From contig JAESUZ010005469.1 of NCBI GenBank assembly GCA_017311185.1, positions 1,304,001 to 1,368,000 on the forward strand: a DNA stretch of 64,000 bases, given 5' to 3'. This DNA comes from Proteles cristata cristata. Taxonomy: Eukaryota; Chordata; Mammalia; Carnivora; Hyaenidae. Positions within the stretch are counted from its first letter, which is position 1, and every line of letters begins with the position of its first letter. Of this stretch, positions 49,281 through 63,906 are shown piece after piece. The notes below the pieces were generated by a model. The model was not told the DNA's origin and did not search any database. It worked only from the letters and a program-made list of their open reading frames with translations. Both the position numbers and the translations under genes were made by a program.

Positions 49281-49345
49281 TATTTAGCTCTTTGATACGT
49301 TTTGAGTTAATTTTCAAACATGGTATGAGGTAAGGGTTTAAGGAA
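49281..49345 (-). mobile_element. Old L1, antisense, continuation
   Basis: Resumes the antisense ORF2 text with 'tatttagctctttgatacgt' and 'tttgagttaattttcaaaca'. It joins 48,305 once the SINE and young L1 are removed. Confidence 0.75.
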
Positions 49346-50211
49346 ATACATTTTTTAAAATAAGCTTTCTACTTCCGAAATAAACCTCTCCTACTCATAC
49401 TTTTTGCTAGATGGATGCATGGTGTATCATTCCTATCAATAAACATTTACTGAGTACTCACCATGTGAGTAAAAGGCACTGAATTTGGTCAATTTATGTC
49501 TATGTGGGTAAATATATAGAAGCAGCAGTCCCCAAAAATCTGACAAGGTTTAAAATTATTTAAGTGCTATGCTGCAAAGAATGTTCTTCTTTGTCACAAA
49601 TAATGTGGTGTTTTTGTTTCTGTTTTTGAATGGGAGAAGAAATGTACAATTTATTTACTTAAAACGATCATAGACATAATAATATATAAATTATTCTATT
49701 CCTTCTCATTAAGTGTTTGCTAGAGAAATATATGAAATATAGTATGATGAGAATTTCAGAGAATTCTGTGTGGGAAAAATTGGGGGGGAATTATGGTTTA
49801 TGCAAAGTGTATTTTCCATAATGAGTATGTACTGAATAAGTATCATTGAAGGAGTGTTCTTCCAATTAATTTCAATTCAAATCAACCTGCATTAATTGAC
49901 GTCAGATCATTATAATGAATTTTTCAAAAGGTACAACATGACCTCACAGACTCACAATATGTTAACACACACACAATTAATTGACTATATAAGTCAGAGT
50001 ATTCAGAAAGATAAATAAAGTGATAAATGAGTATAACAAAGGGAACCCTTACTTCTGCCAACTGGGAGATGAACTGAAAACCAGATGGAGTCAGAATCTA
50101 CCTGAATGTCAACGATAAAGAATTTTTACTTCATCATGAAAGTTTAGAGCCAAAATATGTTTTGAGTCAAGATATGGCCTGCTCATATCTGTATGTTAGA
50201 AAGAAAATCTG
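49346..50211. other. Unclassified AT-rich sequence
   Basis: No gene. A full CRE palindrome TGACGTCA occurs at 49,897-49,904 in AT-rich context without other promoter signs. Confidence 0.4.
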
Positions 50212-50409
50212 GGGGCACCTGCCTGGCTCATTCCATTAAGCATTCAACTCTTGGTTTTGACTCAGGTCATGATCTCATAGTATGTGAGTTCGAGATCTGC
50301 CTAGGGCTCCATGCGGACAGTGCAGAGGCTGCTTGGGTTTTTCTCTCTCTCCAGTTCTCTCTGCCCCTCCCCTACTCACTCATGCATGCTCTCTCTCTCA
50401 AAATAAATA
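50212..50409 (+). mobile_element. CAN-SINE, older and diverged
   Basis: Head GGGGCACCTGCCTGGCTCA, body 'caactcttggttttgactca', terminal 'caaaataaatag' running directly into a tetranucleotide microsatellite. Confidence 0.9.
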
Positions 50410-50426
50410 GAAAGAAAGAAAAAGAG

Positions 50427-50481
<55 letters not shown>

Positions 50482-50537
50482 AAAGAAGGAAGGAAGGAAG
50501 GAAGGAAGGAAGGAAGGAAGGAAGGAAGGAAGGAAGG
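50410..50537. repeat. (GAAA)n-(GGAA)n compound microsatellite from a SINE tail
   Basis: About 80 bp of GAAA repeats followed by about 50 bp of GGAA repeats. It grows out of the A tail of the preceding SINE and yields the lysine/glutamate-rich and phenylalanine/serine-rich pseudo-frames on the two strands. Very likely length-variable. Confidence 0.97.
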
Positions 50538-50639
50538 GAACTCTCACACTAATGTGGCCAAAAAATGGAAGGGAAAAACTACATATGGGGAGACCCACTG
50601 GAATAACTCAAGTTAAAGTCACTGTGATCATAACAGTAG

Positions 50640-50960
50640 AAGGTGAGAATGGATCTAGGAGATCTGAGGTGGAAGAAACAGTGAGATTTAGCAAATGACA
50701 AAATATTGGTGGCAGATGGAAAGTGGGGCAAAGGGTACGTCTTCTGCCTTGGGCTGCAAAGTGGAGAGTTATGTCAGAAATAAGGAATGTAGGAAATGGA
50801 GAACGTAGGAAAATGGGGAGTGGTAAAGTTGAAGAAATGTTAAGTTTGTGACCTCAGTGAGTCTGAGGGGTTTTGCAGAAAATTGAAGTGGAAATTTCAA
50901 AAAATCTAACAGGCAATTGAGACCCATATTCACTTGCTGCTATTCTTTGAACAGCTAGTA
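50640..50960 (-). repeat. L2-like antisense fragment
   Basis: 'gatctgaggtggaagaaaca' and, near the end, 'aagtggaaatttcaaaaaat' followed by 'aacaggcaattgagacccat' read as antisense L2. Decayed. Confidence 0.4.
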
Positions 50961-51062
50961 TAAAAAAATGAGAGCATTAGATTGTCAAATTGCCATTTAT
51001 ATTTTCTACAGTTTTATTACTGATTGATGACAATGATCAGAATTTTAAATGTTCATTTTTTT

Positions 51063-51237
51063 AAAAGTTTACTTACTTATTTGCATGAGCATAGAGAGGG
51101 AGAGAGAGAATCCCAAGCAGGCTCTGCACTAACAGTGCAGAGCCTGATGCGGGGCTTGAACTCACGAACCATGAGATCATGACCTGAGCCAAAACCAAGA
51201 GTCGGATGCTTAATCAAGTGAGCCACCCAGGAGCCCC
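51063..51237 (-). mobile_element. CAN-SINE, older subtype
   Basis: Reverse SINE ending GAGCCACCCAGGAGCCCC, with 'gagtcggatgcttaatcaag' and a short GA tract. Confidence 0.93.
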
Positions 51238-52111
51238 TGAAATAGTCATTCTTGCCACTCCACATTCCACCCTTGCAGTATTTTATCACTGAAGAATACA
51301 ACTGTATAAATATATTTATTATATTTTATACTTATGTATAAAATCAAATATGTCTAATGTAAAATATTTATATATTATTATAGACATAAGGATGATATAT
51401 TTATATAATTTGGTATACTATATTTATATATTAATAGGCATATAAAATTTAGAATATCATGTCCCTACAGTCACTCTCCAGGTATCACTCATCATGAAAG
51501 TAGCTCCTCTTAAACTGCATGATACAAACACTAAAAGACTAGAAAGAACATGTGTGGCTGAGAGAATATGCAGTATTACCTGTAGGCCCCTACTTACTAT
51601 ACCAACCAAAGCCCGGGTTTCTGGAATATGAGAAACCTTTAAAAGTTTGGAAATGTATGTCAAGGAGCAAAGGAAAATGTCTGCATGTCTACTGGGCTGT
51701 CCCACCTTTCATATTTTGTCTCCCTTACTTAGCTCTGTTAGTCTCCAAAGGCCGGAGGTGGAGCTCATAATAAAAATATGGGAGAATTTAATGAGCATCT
51801 AACTAAGCAATATTTAGCAAAAGGGTAAAATGAATGTTGTCATGGCATCAAATGTCAGAGGCTTTTGAGAAGAACTAGAAAAAATGAAATTTGGAGTTGG
51901 GAAGAGTAAATACATAAAGCAGAAGGTGTAGATGTTTGCAATGCAGCAGTCAGAGACGCCATGGTCAGAGAGCCTGGACAGCTGAGATCACTTATACCCA
52001 CACTGACTGGGCCCCTGCTCCATCTCATCCCTCCCAGTTCTCCATCTCATTCACTCTGCTCCGGATACAGACAGCTTTCCATTCCTTGAGTGCCCCGTAC
52101 TTTCCCCTGTC
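51238..52111. other. Unclassified sequence, AT-rich left part
   Basis: 51.30-51.46 kb is dominated by TA-rich sequence. The rest shows no recognised gene or repeat. Confidence 0.45.
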
Positions 52112-52957
52112 AACTACTGATTTTTTAATCAAGGTTTGAATTTTAATTCCAGTGTGGCTAACATACAGTGTTACATTAGTTTCAGGTTTACAATATAGTG
52201 ATTCAACACTTTGTACATCACTCAGTGCCGATCATAAGTGTACTCTTAACCCCCTTCACCTACTTTACCCATCTCTTCACCTGCCTCCCCCTGGTGACTA
52301 TCAGTTTGTTCTCTATAGTTAAGAGTCTATTCTGTTTCTATTTGTGGTCTCCTTTTTGTCTTTGTTTGGTTGGTTTGTTTCTTAAATTCCACATATGAGT
52401 GAAATCATATGGTATTTATCTTTCTCTGACTGACTTATCTTGCTTAGCATTATATACTCTAGATCCACCCATGTTGTCGCCAATGATAAGGTCTCATTTT
52501 TTTAATGGCTGAGTAGTATTCCATTGTGTGTGTGTGTGTGTGTGTATAAATGGTGTGTGTATATATATGGGGGGGACATATATATATGGCATATATATAC
52601 ATGCCCATACACACCATATTCTTTATCACCCATCTATCCGTGGACACTCGAATGCTTCCACAACTTGGCTATCATAAATAATGCTGCAATAAACTGGGGT
52701 GTACATATCCTTTTGAATTAGTGTTTTTGTATTCTTTGGGTGAATCCTTAGCAGTACAATTAATTACTAGATCATAGGATAGTTCTACTTCTAATTTTTT
52801 GAGCTACTGTTTTCCACAGTGGCTGCACCAGGTTGCATTCCCACCAACAGTGCATGAGGGATCCTTTTTCTCCACGTCTTCACCAACACTTGTTGTTTCT
52901 TATACTTTTGATTGTACCCATTCTGATGTGTGTGAGGTAACCTCCTACTTAGTTTTC
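52112..52957 (-). mobile_element. Carnivore L1, 5'-truncated, antisense
   Basis: Antisense L1 3' UTR and ORF2 end: 'gaattttaattccagtgtgg', 'ttccacatatgagtgaaatc', 'atcataaataatgctgcaat', 'cattcccaccaacagtgcat'. Interrupted by a TG/TA microsatellite. Same subfamily wording as the L1 at 7,925. Inactive. Confidence 0.9.
52525..52600. repeat. (TG)n/(TA)n compound microsatellite
   Basis: TG run at 52,525-52,546 followed by TA-rich and G7 segments, lying within the antisense L1. Confidence 0.95.
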
Positions 52958-53528
52958 ATGTTTTTCAGCTAAGGTTTCAGTTTCTCAAGTGGGTCATCCC
53001 AAGCCTCTGTGATTCGACTTCAAGATCATTCTTTTTTCATTATTTGTATCACAGTGTATTTTCGACAACACCTGAAGTGCCATGAAGGCAGAGATTTATC
53101 TTGGGCCAAACTTCATTCTCATAGAAAAGCACCAAACAAGAAATCAGAGGCCTTGGATTCTATTCTGCTGGGCTCTAATTAAACACCTAGCAGCAAGATT
53201 CTAGAATCTGTACTTTACTGTACTGCACAGCCTCTCCCAACAAATTAAGCCATGGCTGATGGCTCACTTAGAAAAAAATTTTTTTCTTGAATGGTTAAAA
53301 ATCTCAATAATAAACATCTTAAGTCAACTGTGATAAAGTATTTGAAAATTTATGAAAGTAACTTAACTAGAGTAAGTTACTTAAATTGTCCCTTTCTTGA
53401 TCCTCACAATACTAATACTGACAACGAATCCTTCCTTCTTTCAAGAAAACGTAACAGAAACAAAAGTGACAAAATATGATTTGAAAGCTTAAGAAAAAGA
53501 GGATTCTTATTTTTTATTTTTATCTTAC
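52958..53528. other. Unclassified sequence
   Basis: AT-rich, with no repeat family recognised. Lies just downstream (minus-strand sense) of the candidate exon at 53,529. Confidence 0.4.
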
Positions 53529-53630
53529 CTGAACCAAAATATCTAAATCTTTCACCTTTATAAACAACACAATCCCTCTTGACAACTATCAAATCTGACA
53601 TATTCTGAATAATATGCAAAGACATCTTCC
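53529..53630 (-). CDS. Candidate 102-bp exon, unidentified gene
   Basis: Minus-strand block between an acceptor (tatttttgcag|GG) and a good donor (TTCAG|gtaaga). It is open in one frame with two leading and one trailing base, so it is symmetric and would keep the reading frame if skipped. The product includes MSLHIIQNMSDLIVVKRDC followed by a Lys/Arg/Tyr-rich stretch. It matches no family I know. The phase differs from the exon at 60,834, so further exons would be needed between them. Confidence 0.28.
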
Positions 53631-54320
53631 CTGCAAAAATACTAACCGGAATGCTCCCCTGATTTGTAATTTGTTACTTTCTCATAAATAAAGGACTATA
53701 GAATTGAAAACATACTGGTTAAACATACAGGAGAAATGAGGCAAATCAATATAGTAACTTGCAGCTCTGTAACTCACAGCGAAGTATTCAGGTTTGGCAT
53801 TTTATGTTTCACAGATTGAAAGATCATGTGTTTCTCCCTGGCCGTGGGTGTGCCAGTTTCCAAACACCCACAGGTAATTGGTTCTGACTGCTGCGCCATT
53901 CTCCAATGGGCTGTCTGCAGCTCGAAGGCTCTTCACTCGAAGCCCTTTCTGGTTATTATTACTCAAGACAAAAGCTCTAGAACAGCCCTGAGTTAATGGG
54001 TCGGAGACCAACATACTGAAAATGTTAACATACCGGCAAGTGCACAATTAACGAGAACAGTTCGATGCACTCCAGCATTATTATTATCGATTTGCTGAAC
54101 AGAAAAATGACAATATCACCTTAAGAGGGATGAAGCTTTTCAAGATGACGATTCATGTCTACAATACGATCAATCTCTTTCGATGTATTACAACACCAGG
54201 ATTAAGTTTTTCCTTCATAATGAATATTTATTTTTCATTCCTAGATAGTGAAATGGCTGGAAAAGATGGTTAATAAACATACACTGACTGTCCTCAGTTC
54301 ATTAAATGAGTGATAACAAT
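53631..54320. other. Unclassified sequence
   Basis: 53.8-54.05 kb is a little GC-richer and has an 81-codon minus-strand frame without splice support. No repeat recognised. Confidence 0.4.
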
Positions 54321-54324
54321 GACA

Positions 54325-54720
54325 ACTACCATTAACACTGTGCTTAGTATGTGCTAAAAGCACTGACTTAGAAGGGTTGTTTTTAGGCCTTTTGCCTATG
54401 CATCAAAAGATTTCCTCATGGTTCCATATATTTTTTAAAGCTATGAGTATAGCTTAGCTGTGGGAAAAATATGTAACTTTCAGAAAATGGTTTTTATTTA
54501 ACTTATTAAATAAAATTTATTGTGAGAAGAAATTTATTAAGTACCTGTTAATATGCCAGTGTCTTTAATTCTCAGACCAACCCTACAGTGTAGGCAATTT
54601 TATCTATGTGTTACAAATGGAGAAACTGATGCTTAGAGTATTGTATGGATAATAAATAAATAATTTATTGTATGGATAATAAATAGCACTACACATTCAG
54701 GCCTGCTTGACTCTAAAGTC
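54325..54720 (-). repeat. MIR-type remnant
   Basis: 'cactgtgcttagtatgtgct', then 'cagaccaaccctacagtgta', a 'caaatggagaaactgatgct' segment and 'caggcctgcttgactctaaa' read as reverse MIR. Partly duplicated (next entry). Confidence 0.55.
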
Positions 54721-54783
54721 AATTTTATCTATGTGTTACAAATGGAGAAACTGATGCTTAGAGTATTGTATAGATAATAAATA
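54595..54783. repeat. 63-bp direct duplication at 125-bp offset
   Basis: The segment beginning caattttatctatgtgttac (54,595) recurs at 54,720 with one difference (tatggata versus tatagata). The offset is 125 bp. Fits a recent segmental tandem duplication inside a MIR-derived stretch. Confidence 0.92.
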
Positions 54784-55889
54784 GGGTGGGTGGGTATCAG
54801 AGGTTGAGACAGCCAATTCACCCAAGAACCCAGTAATGAGTTTTGAGAACGGCTTAAATAACAAATATTAGGAAGACCAAACAAGAACATCAATAGCAAA
54901 ATGGTAAGAGGCAGAATCAAATCAGACTATAGAGTAAAAGTCGAGGATTGGATGGTGCAAGGATGGATTGGGAATATATGAAGGTGGCTTTGGAGTGGCC
55001 GTTGCAAGCAGTCTTGGGTTCTGGTGGGTACAGGCTGTTTGGGTGGGGTGGCTGCCTTTAATGGAGAGGGGGCATGTAGCTAAAGCAGCAATACATTTTC
55101 TATTATACAAAAAAATAAACTACTTGTTATACAATTTAATTCATTAAACATATGTATTATCCATAACATCTATTCCTCAAACCAAAATAAAACATAAATT
55201 TTTATTGGTCTGCCCCTTACCAACATGTCAAATTGCTACATATTCTTCAAAGGTTCCTGCAAGCATCTCATCTTTTAATGACAATGTTATGCAGAATGAA
55301 CGCCTCTTTCATTGGTGCTCCAAAGACTTTACAAATGCCTATTTTTGTGATTTGCTTCTGTGCCCTTTTCCCTTGTTAGGAACACACAAGAGTAGAGATC
55401 TGTCTTATCGCATCTGTTTCCATAAAACAAAATAGTAAACAAAAATCCAAAAATACCCATAATTATATTAAATGTATATGGTCTAATCATGCAATTAAAA
55501 GACAGAGATTGTCAAATGGCTAGACAAAACCAAACCAAACTATATTTTTCTATGAGAAACCCACTATAAATTAGGTTAATTAGGTTAAACCCACAATTAG
55601 GTTAAAAGAATGGAAAAAATACATCATGAAAACACTAGTCAAAAAATATCTAAAGTATGAAAAGTTGAAAACTAAAATTATAAAAATGAACAGTATGGTA
55701 AATGTGGTCAAAATCAAACTTCTGGAGGCCTATATTCAAGGAGATACTAAAACATAATTAATTCACTCTCATATTAAGACAGAACTCCCTGAATCCTCTC
55801 TGAATATTCCATTCCTATGTCTCCCACTTAAATCTTTGAGATATAAATCCTTGAGAGTTTTTAAATTCACTGGGTTTTTTTTTTCCTGT
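54784..55889. other. Unclassified sequence
   Basis: No gene recognised. Includes a short 'aattaggtta' repetition near 55,570-55,605. Confidence 0.4.
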
Positions 55890-57085
55890 TTTGGTCAACT
55901 CCCACTTAGTCTGCACCTCTTGCTGAAAGAGCCTTTGCTAAGGATCCCAAGGGCCTCCACACATTAAATCCAAAGGCCATTTTCAATCCTCACTTAACTT
56001 GGTCTTTGGCAACATATTACACTATTGATATGTCACCCTTCTTAAAACATTCTATTCTCATGGCATCACACTTTTTTATTTTCCGTTGATCTCTTTGCCT
56101 GTTCTTTCACAGCCTCCTTTCCAACCTTATCTTCTTCTCAGGCATTGTATATTGGAGTTTTTCAAGTTTCATTCTTAGGCCTTTTTTTCATCTTACTCTA
56201 TAAACTTTCCCGACATAGTCTCATTCTTGCTAACAGCTTCAAGTCCTATCTATGTGACAATGACTTAAAATGTGTATCTCTAGGTTGGCATTTTGCTTGA
56301 ATTCCCTATCAACCAACCTTTCTGATATTTCCAGTTGGATGTCTCAAACATACCTCAAACTCAATATACTCAAAACTCAACTCACAATATTCCCTCCTAT
56401 TCATTGTTTCTCTCAGTAAATAAGATCATGGATCCATTTCCAAAAGGAAAGAATCTAGGAATTACCTCTCACATTAGGTGAGATAATTGTTTCTTCATGC
56501 CATAGTCAAAGTGATCTTTTCAAAAAACCAAATCTGAGCATGTAACTCCTGCTTTAAAGTTTTCCAGTGACCTCTCCCTTACTCTTAAGACAAGAAACAC
56601 AAAGTCTGACTTCTGTCCTTCTCTCTAGACCATTCCTCTCTCACTCAAGTCTTGCTCTCTTTACTCCAACCACACTAGTATTTCTCAATTTCTTCTTTCC
56701 ATCATAGAGCCTCGTAGATGTTCTCCCATCCCTCCTACTAATCTGGAACACTACTCTCTTCCTGCATAACTCCTACCAAGTGTTCATATATTAACTCAAG
56801 CATCATTGACCCCCAAAAGGCTTTGCTGATACCTTAGTGTAGGGTAGGCTCATTTGTTTTAAAAACTCTTATATGTGCTTTTCAGTTCTTTCTTCTCAGG
56901 GCACTTATCCTGGTTAGTAATTATACATCAGTATAATTAAATGAAAATAATTTCTTCTGCTATGGTATTTTAAGTTCATGAGCGCAAGAATTGTCTGTTT
57001 GAGTTAACACAATATCACTAGGACCAGAATTGTGCCTGCTATAGAGTAGACGCTGAATAAATATTGAACTAATGGATAAAGAATT
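55890..57085 (+). repeat. Long L2 LINE fragment (ORF end and 3' UTR)
   Basis: Sense L2 text over about 1.2 kb: 'cttctcaggcattgtatatt', 'ttccagttggatgtctcaaa', 'ctcaactcacaatattccct', 'gcatgtaactcctgctttaa', ending 'gacgctgaataaatattgaa'. The ORF is destroyed. One of the longer L2 fossils expected in a mammalian genome. Confidence 0.8.
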
Positions 57086-57614
57086 AAAAACAATAATACA
57101 AAGAAAGCAGAGCTCCAGTAAGTAGAGACCAGAGAGCCAAGGAAGAAAGTTGATAAAAAAGGGAAAAAAGGAGATGAATGCTTAAAGAAGAAAGTGGTTA
57201 ATAGTTTCATATGTTACAGAAAGATTAAAAGGCATGAGAAGGAACATGGCATTAAAAGGCATGGATACAGAGCAAGCAGAAAATTATTTGTGACCTTTGA
57301 GAAAATAGTTTCAGTGGAATGATAGACTCAGAATCCAGAGAGCAGCAAAGTTGAGGAATAAATGGGAGATGAGCATATAGAAGAAGCAAGGAGGCCATTC
57401 TTTAAGAACGTGTCAATGAGGAGGAGGGAAAAACAGCCTGTAGAAAGGGCAGAGAGTTCAGTCACTGGACCATACTGACAGTGATCACAGAGGAGGAATT
57501 ACAAGCTCCAGGCTACAGTAGGAAGCAGATCAAAATGACAGCGTTGGCAGCTGAAGATGGGAGGTTAGTAAATAATCTTTTAATCCAATTACTTTCTATC
57601 AAAAGGATGGTGGT
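57086..57614. repeat. Purine-rich, probably ancient repeat, unassigned
   Basis: Wording such as 'agaaggaacatggcattaaa' and 'gaatgatagactcagaatcc' suggests an old dispersed element, but the family is unclear. Confidence 0.3.
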
Positions 57615-57835
57615 AAAAATACTAGCTAACATTTCTTTTTTAGACTAACTACTCACTAAGAGCAAAGCCAAGTCTAAAGTACTTCAATACTTCTCACTAG
57701 AGCTCCCAGCATCTCTGTTAGGGAGTAGGATCATGAGCCCCATTTTACAGATGGAAACTCTAGTTAGCCACGCAATCTGCAATTGACAAAATTGAAATTA
57801 AATCCACATTTATTGACTTCTAGGGAACACACTAT
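57615..57835 (-). repeat. MIR
   Basis: Reverse MIR: 'cccagcatctctgttaggga', 'atgagccccattttacagat', 'ttgaaattaaatccacattt'. Confidence 0.65.
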
Positions 57836-57970
57836 TGATTCCTAATTCTCTTGTCCCTTGACTCATTTTAGCCAAGAGTGTTCACGTGACCCATTTCCAG
57901 ACAATGGGATATAAGTGGAAATGTGTTTGGAACTTCCTCGGAAAGCTTTCCCTTTTTAAAAAATATAAAG

Positions 57971-58185
57971 GGGGCGCCTGGGTGGCTCAGTGAGTTAAGC
58001 ATACAACTTCGGCTCAGGTCATGATCTCACAGTTCGTGGGTTCGAGCCCCACATCGGGCTCTGTGCTGACAGCTAGCTCAGAGCCTGGAGCCTATCTTCG
58101 GATTCTGTAACTCTCTCTCTCTGATCCTTCTCTGCTCACGCTGTCTCTCTCTGACTCTCAAAAGTAAATAAAAAACATAAAATAT
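57971..58185 (+). mobile_element. CAN-SINE
   Basis: Head GGGGCGCCTGGGTGGCTCAG, B box GGGTTCGAGCCCCACATC, 'gctgacagctagctcagagc', short CT tract and an AT-rich tail. Confidence 0.96.
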
Positions 58186-58189
58186 ATAT

Positions 58190-59360
58190 ATAAATACTTG
58201 GATATGTTTTTATACATTTAATATCTATTATCTATTACATTTCTATTAAAATTTACAAATATTTAAATAAACTCATATGAAATATAAATATTTACATTGC
58301 TTTTAAAGGAAAAGCCTTCCAAGGCTTTATTGTAAAACAGATATTGCTGGGCCATCCCATTCTTCTGACTTGAATATGATCGTAAATCCTAGAGCTGGCT
58401 TGCTGTCTTAGGACAATGAGGGAATAGCAGAGAAATTACAGAGAAGCTGAACCAGCAAGAGCCACAGGACAACAGACACCTACTTCTAGAGTTCTTGCTA
58501 TGTGTGGGGAAAAAAGAACACAAAGAACCTGGATTTTCTAAGTCATGTTTGTCAGGTTTTCTGTTGTTTACACTTGATTGTATTTCTAATGGATATCATT
58601 CCAAACTATATCACCTCTCATCTATGAAATACACCGACTGAGGTGCTTCTCCTCAGAGAGTTCTTAAGGAGTTCAAATGTGAAAAAGCATGTACAAATAT
58701 GTTAAAAAATAAAATTATTATTATACCAATTTATTACTGTTTCAAAAATAGTAATTCTCAACTAAGGAAAGAGACCAGGGAGTAAAGAGCCTATAGAGAT
58801 TGGGCATTGGGCAGCATTCTCCTAGAAAGACACGTCCTCAGTGCCTGGGAGATTTTTCACATTATACATGCCCCCTTTTGAGAATCATTGCTAGGGTGAG
58901 CCACTTCTTACAAACAAAATGGTGAGCATATCCTCACAGATGTGTTCAGAAGGGGGAAAGGCAGAGCAGTTGAGTTGTATGATGGTAGTGAGGCACACTT
59001 TCATTAAGTCATTAGTAGAACAATAATTGATAAAAAAAATTTTTATTTGACCCATGGGGAAACAATCCTACCTTATCAACTTTGGCCTTTCTTAAAATAA
59101 AAGTAATTACTTTTAAATGAATAACAGTAACAAACAATAAAGAATTCTATGACCCAACAAAGTTGACACAGCTTCATATACTGAAATATTAACCAATGGA
59201 ACCAGAGAGGTCACAGGAAGAAATGTGAACAGGCTTCAGAGAAAGGCTAAAATAAATTTAAAATACTCCATTTTTTAAATAAGTTTACTCTTTTATTTCT
59301 CTTGGTGGAGATTAAATTTACTACTCTCTCTTTAAGAAATTAACAAAGTCATTTTAAAAA
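58190..59360. other. Unclassified AT-rich sequence
   Basis: No gene or repeat family recognised. Confidence 0.45.
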
Positions 59361-59369
59361 ACTGAACTT

Positions 59370-59600
59370 GGGGCACCTGGGTGGCTCAGTTGGTGAAGCA
59401 TCTGACTCTTGGTTTCGGCTCAAGTCATGATCTCACAATTCGTGGATTCAAGTTCCACACTGGACTCTTCACTGTCAGCACATAGGCTATTTGGGATTCT
59501 CTCTCCTCCCTCTCATTCTCTCTGCCCCTCCCCTGATTTTGTTTTCTTTCTCTCTCTAAATAAATAAATTAAACTTAAAAAACTAATAAATAAAAATTAA
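59370..59600 (+). mobile_element. CAN-SINE, older subtype
   Basis: Head GGGGCACCTGGGTGGCTCAG, body 'gactcttggtttcggctcaa', 'cactgtcagcacataggcta', tail of TAAA/TTAA repeats. Confidence 0.94.
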
Positions 59601-59659
59601 ACTCAACATCTCAGGGCCCAAATAATTGGTTTGGTCATTTATTGGATGACGTACTAGTA

Positions 59660-60030
59660 TTTTCACTCAATAAGCATCAGTTAAACACCTACCATGGGCC
59701 AAATGGTTTTTGCCTCTAGAGCAAAGAGGAAATAGCAGTGAAGAAATCCCCAAATTGCTTGTCTCTATGTGACTTATATTCTATGAGGGTAAGGAACAGA
59801 CATCGACCAAATAAATAAAATGCAGTTTATGTCAATCAATAATAAGTGCTACAGTGAAATAAAGCAAGATGGAAGGTAGGTAGGCAATATGGGGCGAGAA
59901 TGAGACAGAGTTTGGGGGTGGGGGAAAGGCTGGTAGTTACAATTTTCAGTGCTACGGTCATAAAGGTTTCATTGGGATGCAAACACTTGAGCTGAGATCT
60001 GATGGAGCTGAAGAACTAACCCATAGTCAC
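59660..60030. repeat. Unassigned mammal-wide repeat
   Basis: 'aacacctaccatgggccaaa', 'gaggaaatagcagtgaagaa', 'aataataagtgctacagtga' and 'cacttgagctgagatctgat' follow the wording of a common ancient element also seen at 29,226. Family not assigned. Confidence 0.5.
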
Positions 60031-63049
<3,019 letters not shown>

Positions 63050-63266
63050 TGTATTTTTATTTTTGATGTTTATTTATTTTTGAGAGAGGGAAAGACAGAG
63101 CGTGAGGAAGGACGGGCAGAGAGAGAGAGAGACACAGAATCCGAAACAGGTTCCAGGCTCTGAGCTGTCAGTACAGAGCCCGACACAGGGCTCAAACTCA
63201 TTAACCACGAGATCATGACTTGGGCCAAAGTCAGACACTCGACCAACTGAGCTACCCAGGTGCCCC
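63050..63266 (-). mobile_element. CAN-SINE, reverse
   Basis: Reverse SINE ending GAGCTACCCAGGTGCCCC, with 'gctgtcagtacagagcccga' and a GA tract. Confidence 0.95.
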
Positions 63267-63824
63267 TGTTTTGTTTTTGAATTCTCCACTAAGATCTTAA
63301 TGAGACAATCTATGATAGGTGGTTTGTATACATATGTTCTTATTACACAAGGACCTAAAATGAATAAAAGGCATAATAAGATGTGTAAGTGCTTAATGAA
63401 TTAAAAAAAGTACTTTTCTATCAGTAATATGCTCCTGAATTATGATTTCACTGTGAATCACAACAGAACTGGCCTCTAACATTTAAAAATAAAAAAGCTC
63501 AACGTTTAAAAAGTTATCTTATTTCCTAAATTTAGAGAAACATATTTCATGAATTCTGTATGTGATACCCTTAAATAATATAAATTATATGCCTTCAAAC
63601 CTCTTTTTAAAAAAATAAAATATTTTTGAGAAGTTACGTCTAAATTTGTATATGGTGGGTGAAACAAAAGTCATAATTATTTTGGCTCCTTCCTTGATCT
63701 ACTTTTAATAACTAAATTGTAATATTCAGTGCAGTATTAAGAGAAACCACACATTACTTCTTTCAAACACTAAAAAGAATATAATAATAAACCATTTTTG
63801 CATAGGATTTAGAACATTACTCAT
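63267..63824. other. Unclassified AT-rich sequence
   Basis: Nothing recognised. Confidence 0.5.
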
Positions 63825-63905
63825 TTAAAATCTTTTATTTATTTTTTTTAATTTGAGAGAAAGAGTACAAGCCAGGGAGAGGGGCAAAGGGAGAGAAGGA
63901 GAATT
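63825..63905 (-). mobile_element. CAN-SINE 3' part, interrupted by another SINE
   Basis: T-rich start, 'aatttgagagaaagagtaca', 'gggagaggggcaaagggaga'. The body then stops where a second SINE tail begins. The remainder, if present, lies beyond the window. Confidence 0.8.
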
Positions 63906-63906
63906 T

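Noticed and set aside
50193..50598. Lys/Glu-rich and Phe/Ser-rich frames
   Set aside because: They are produced by the GAAA/GGAA microsatellite.
56095..57085. Long pyrimidine-rich stretch as a splice-rich gene region
   Set aside because: It reads as sense L2 LINE sequence with destroyed coding frames.
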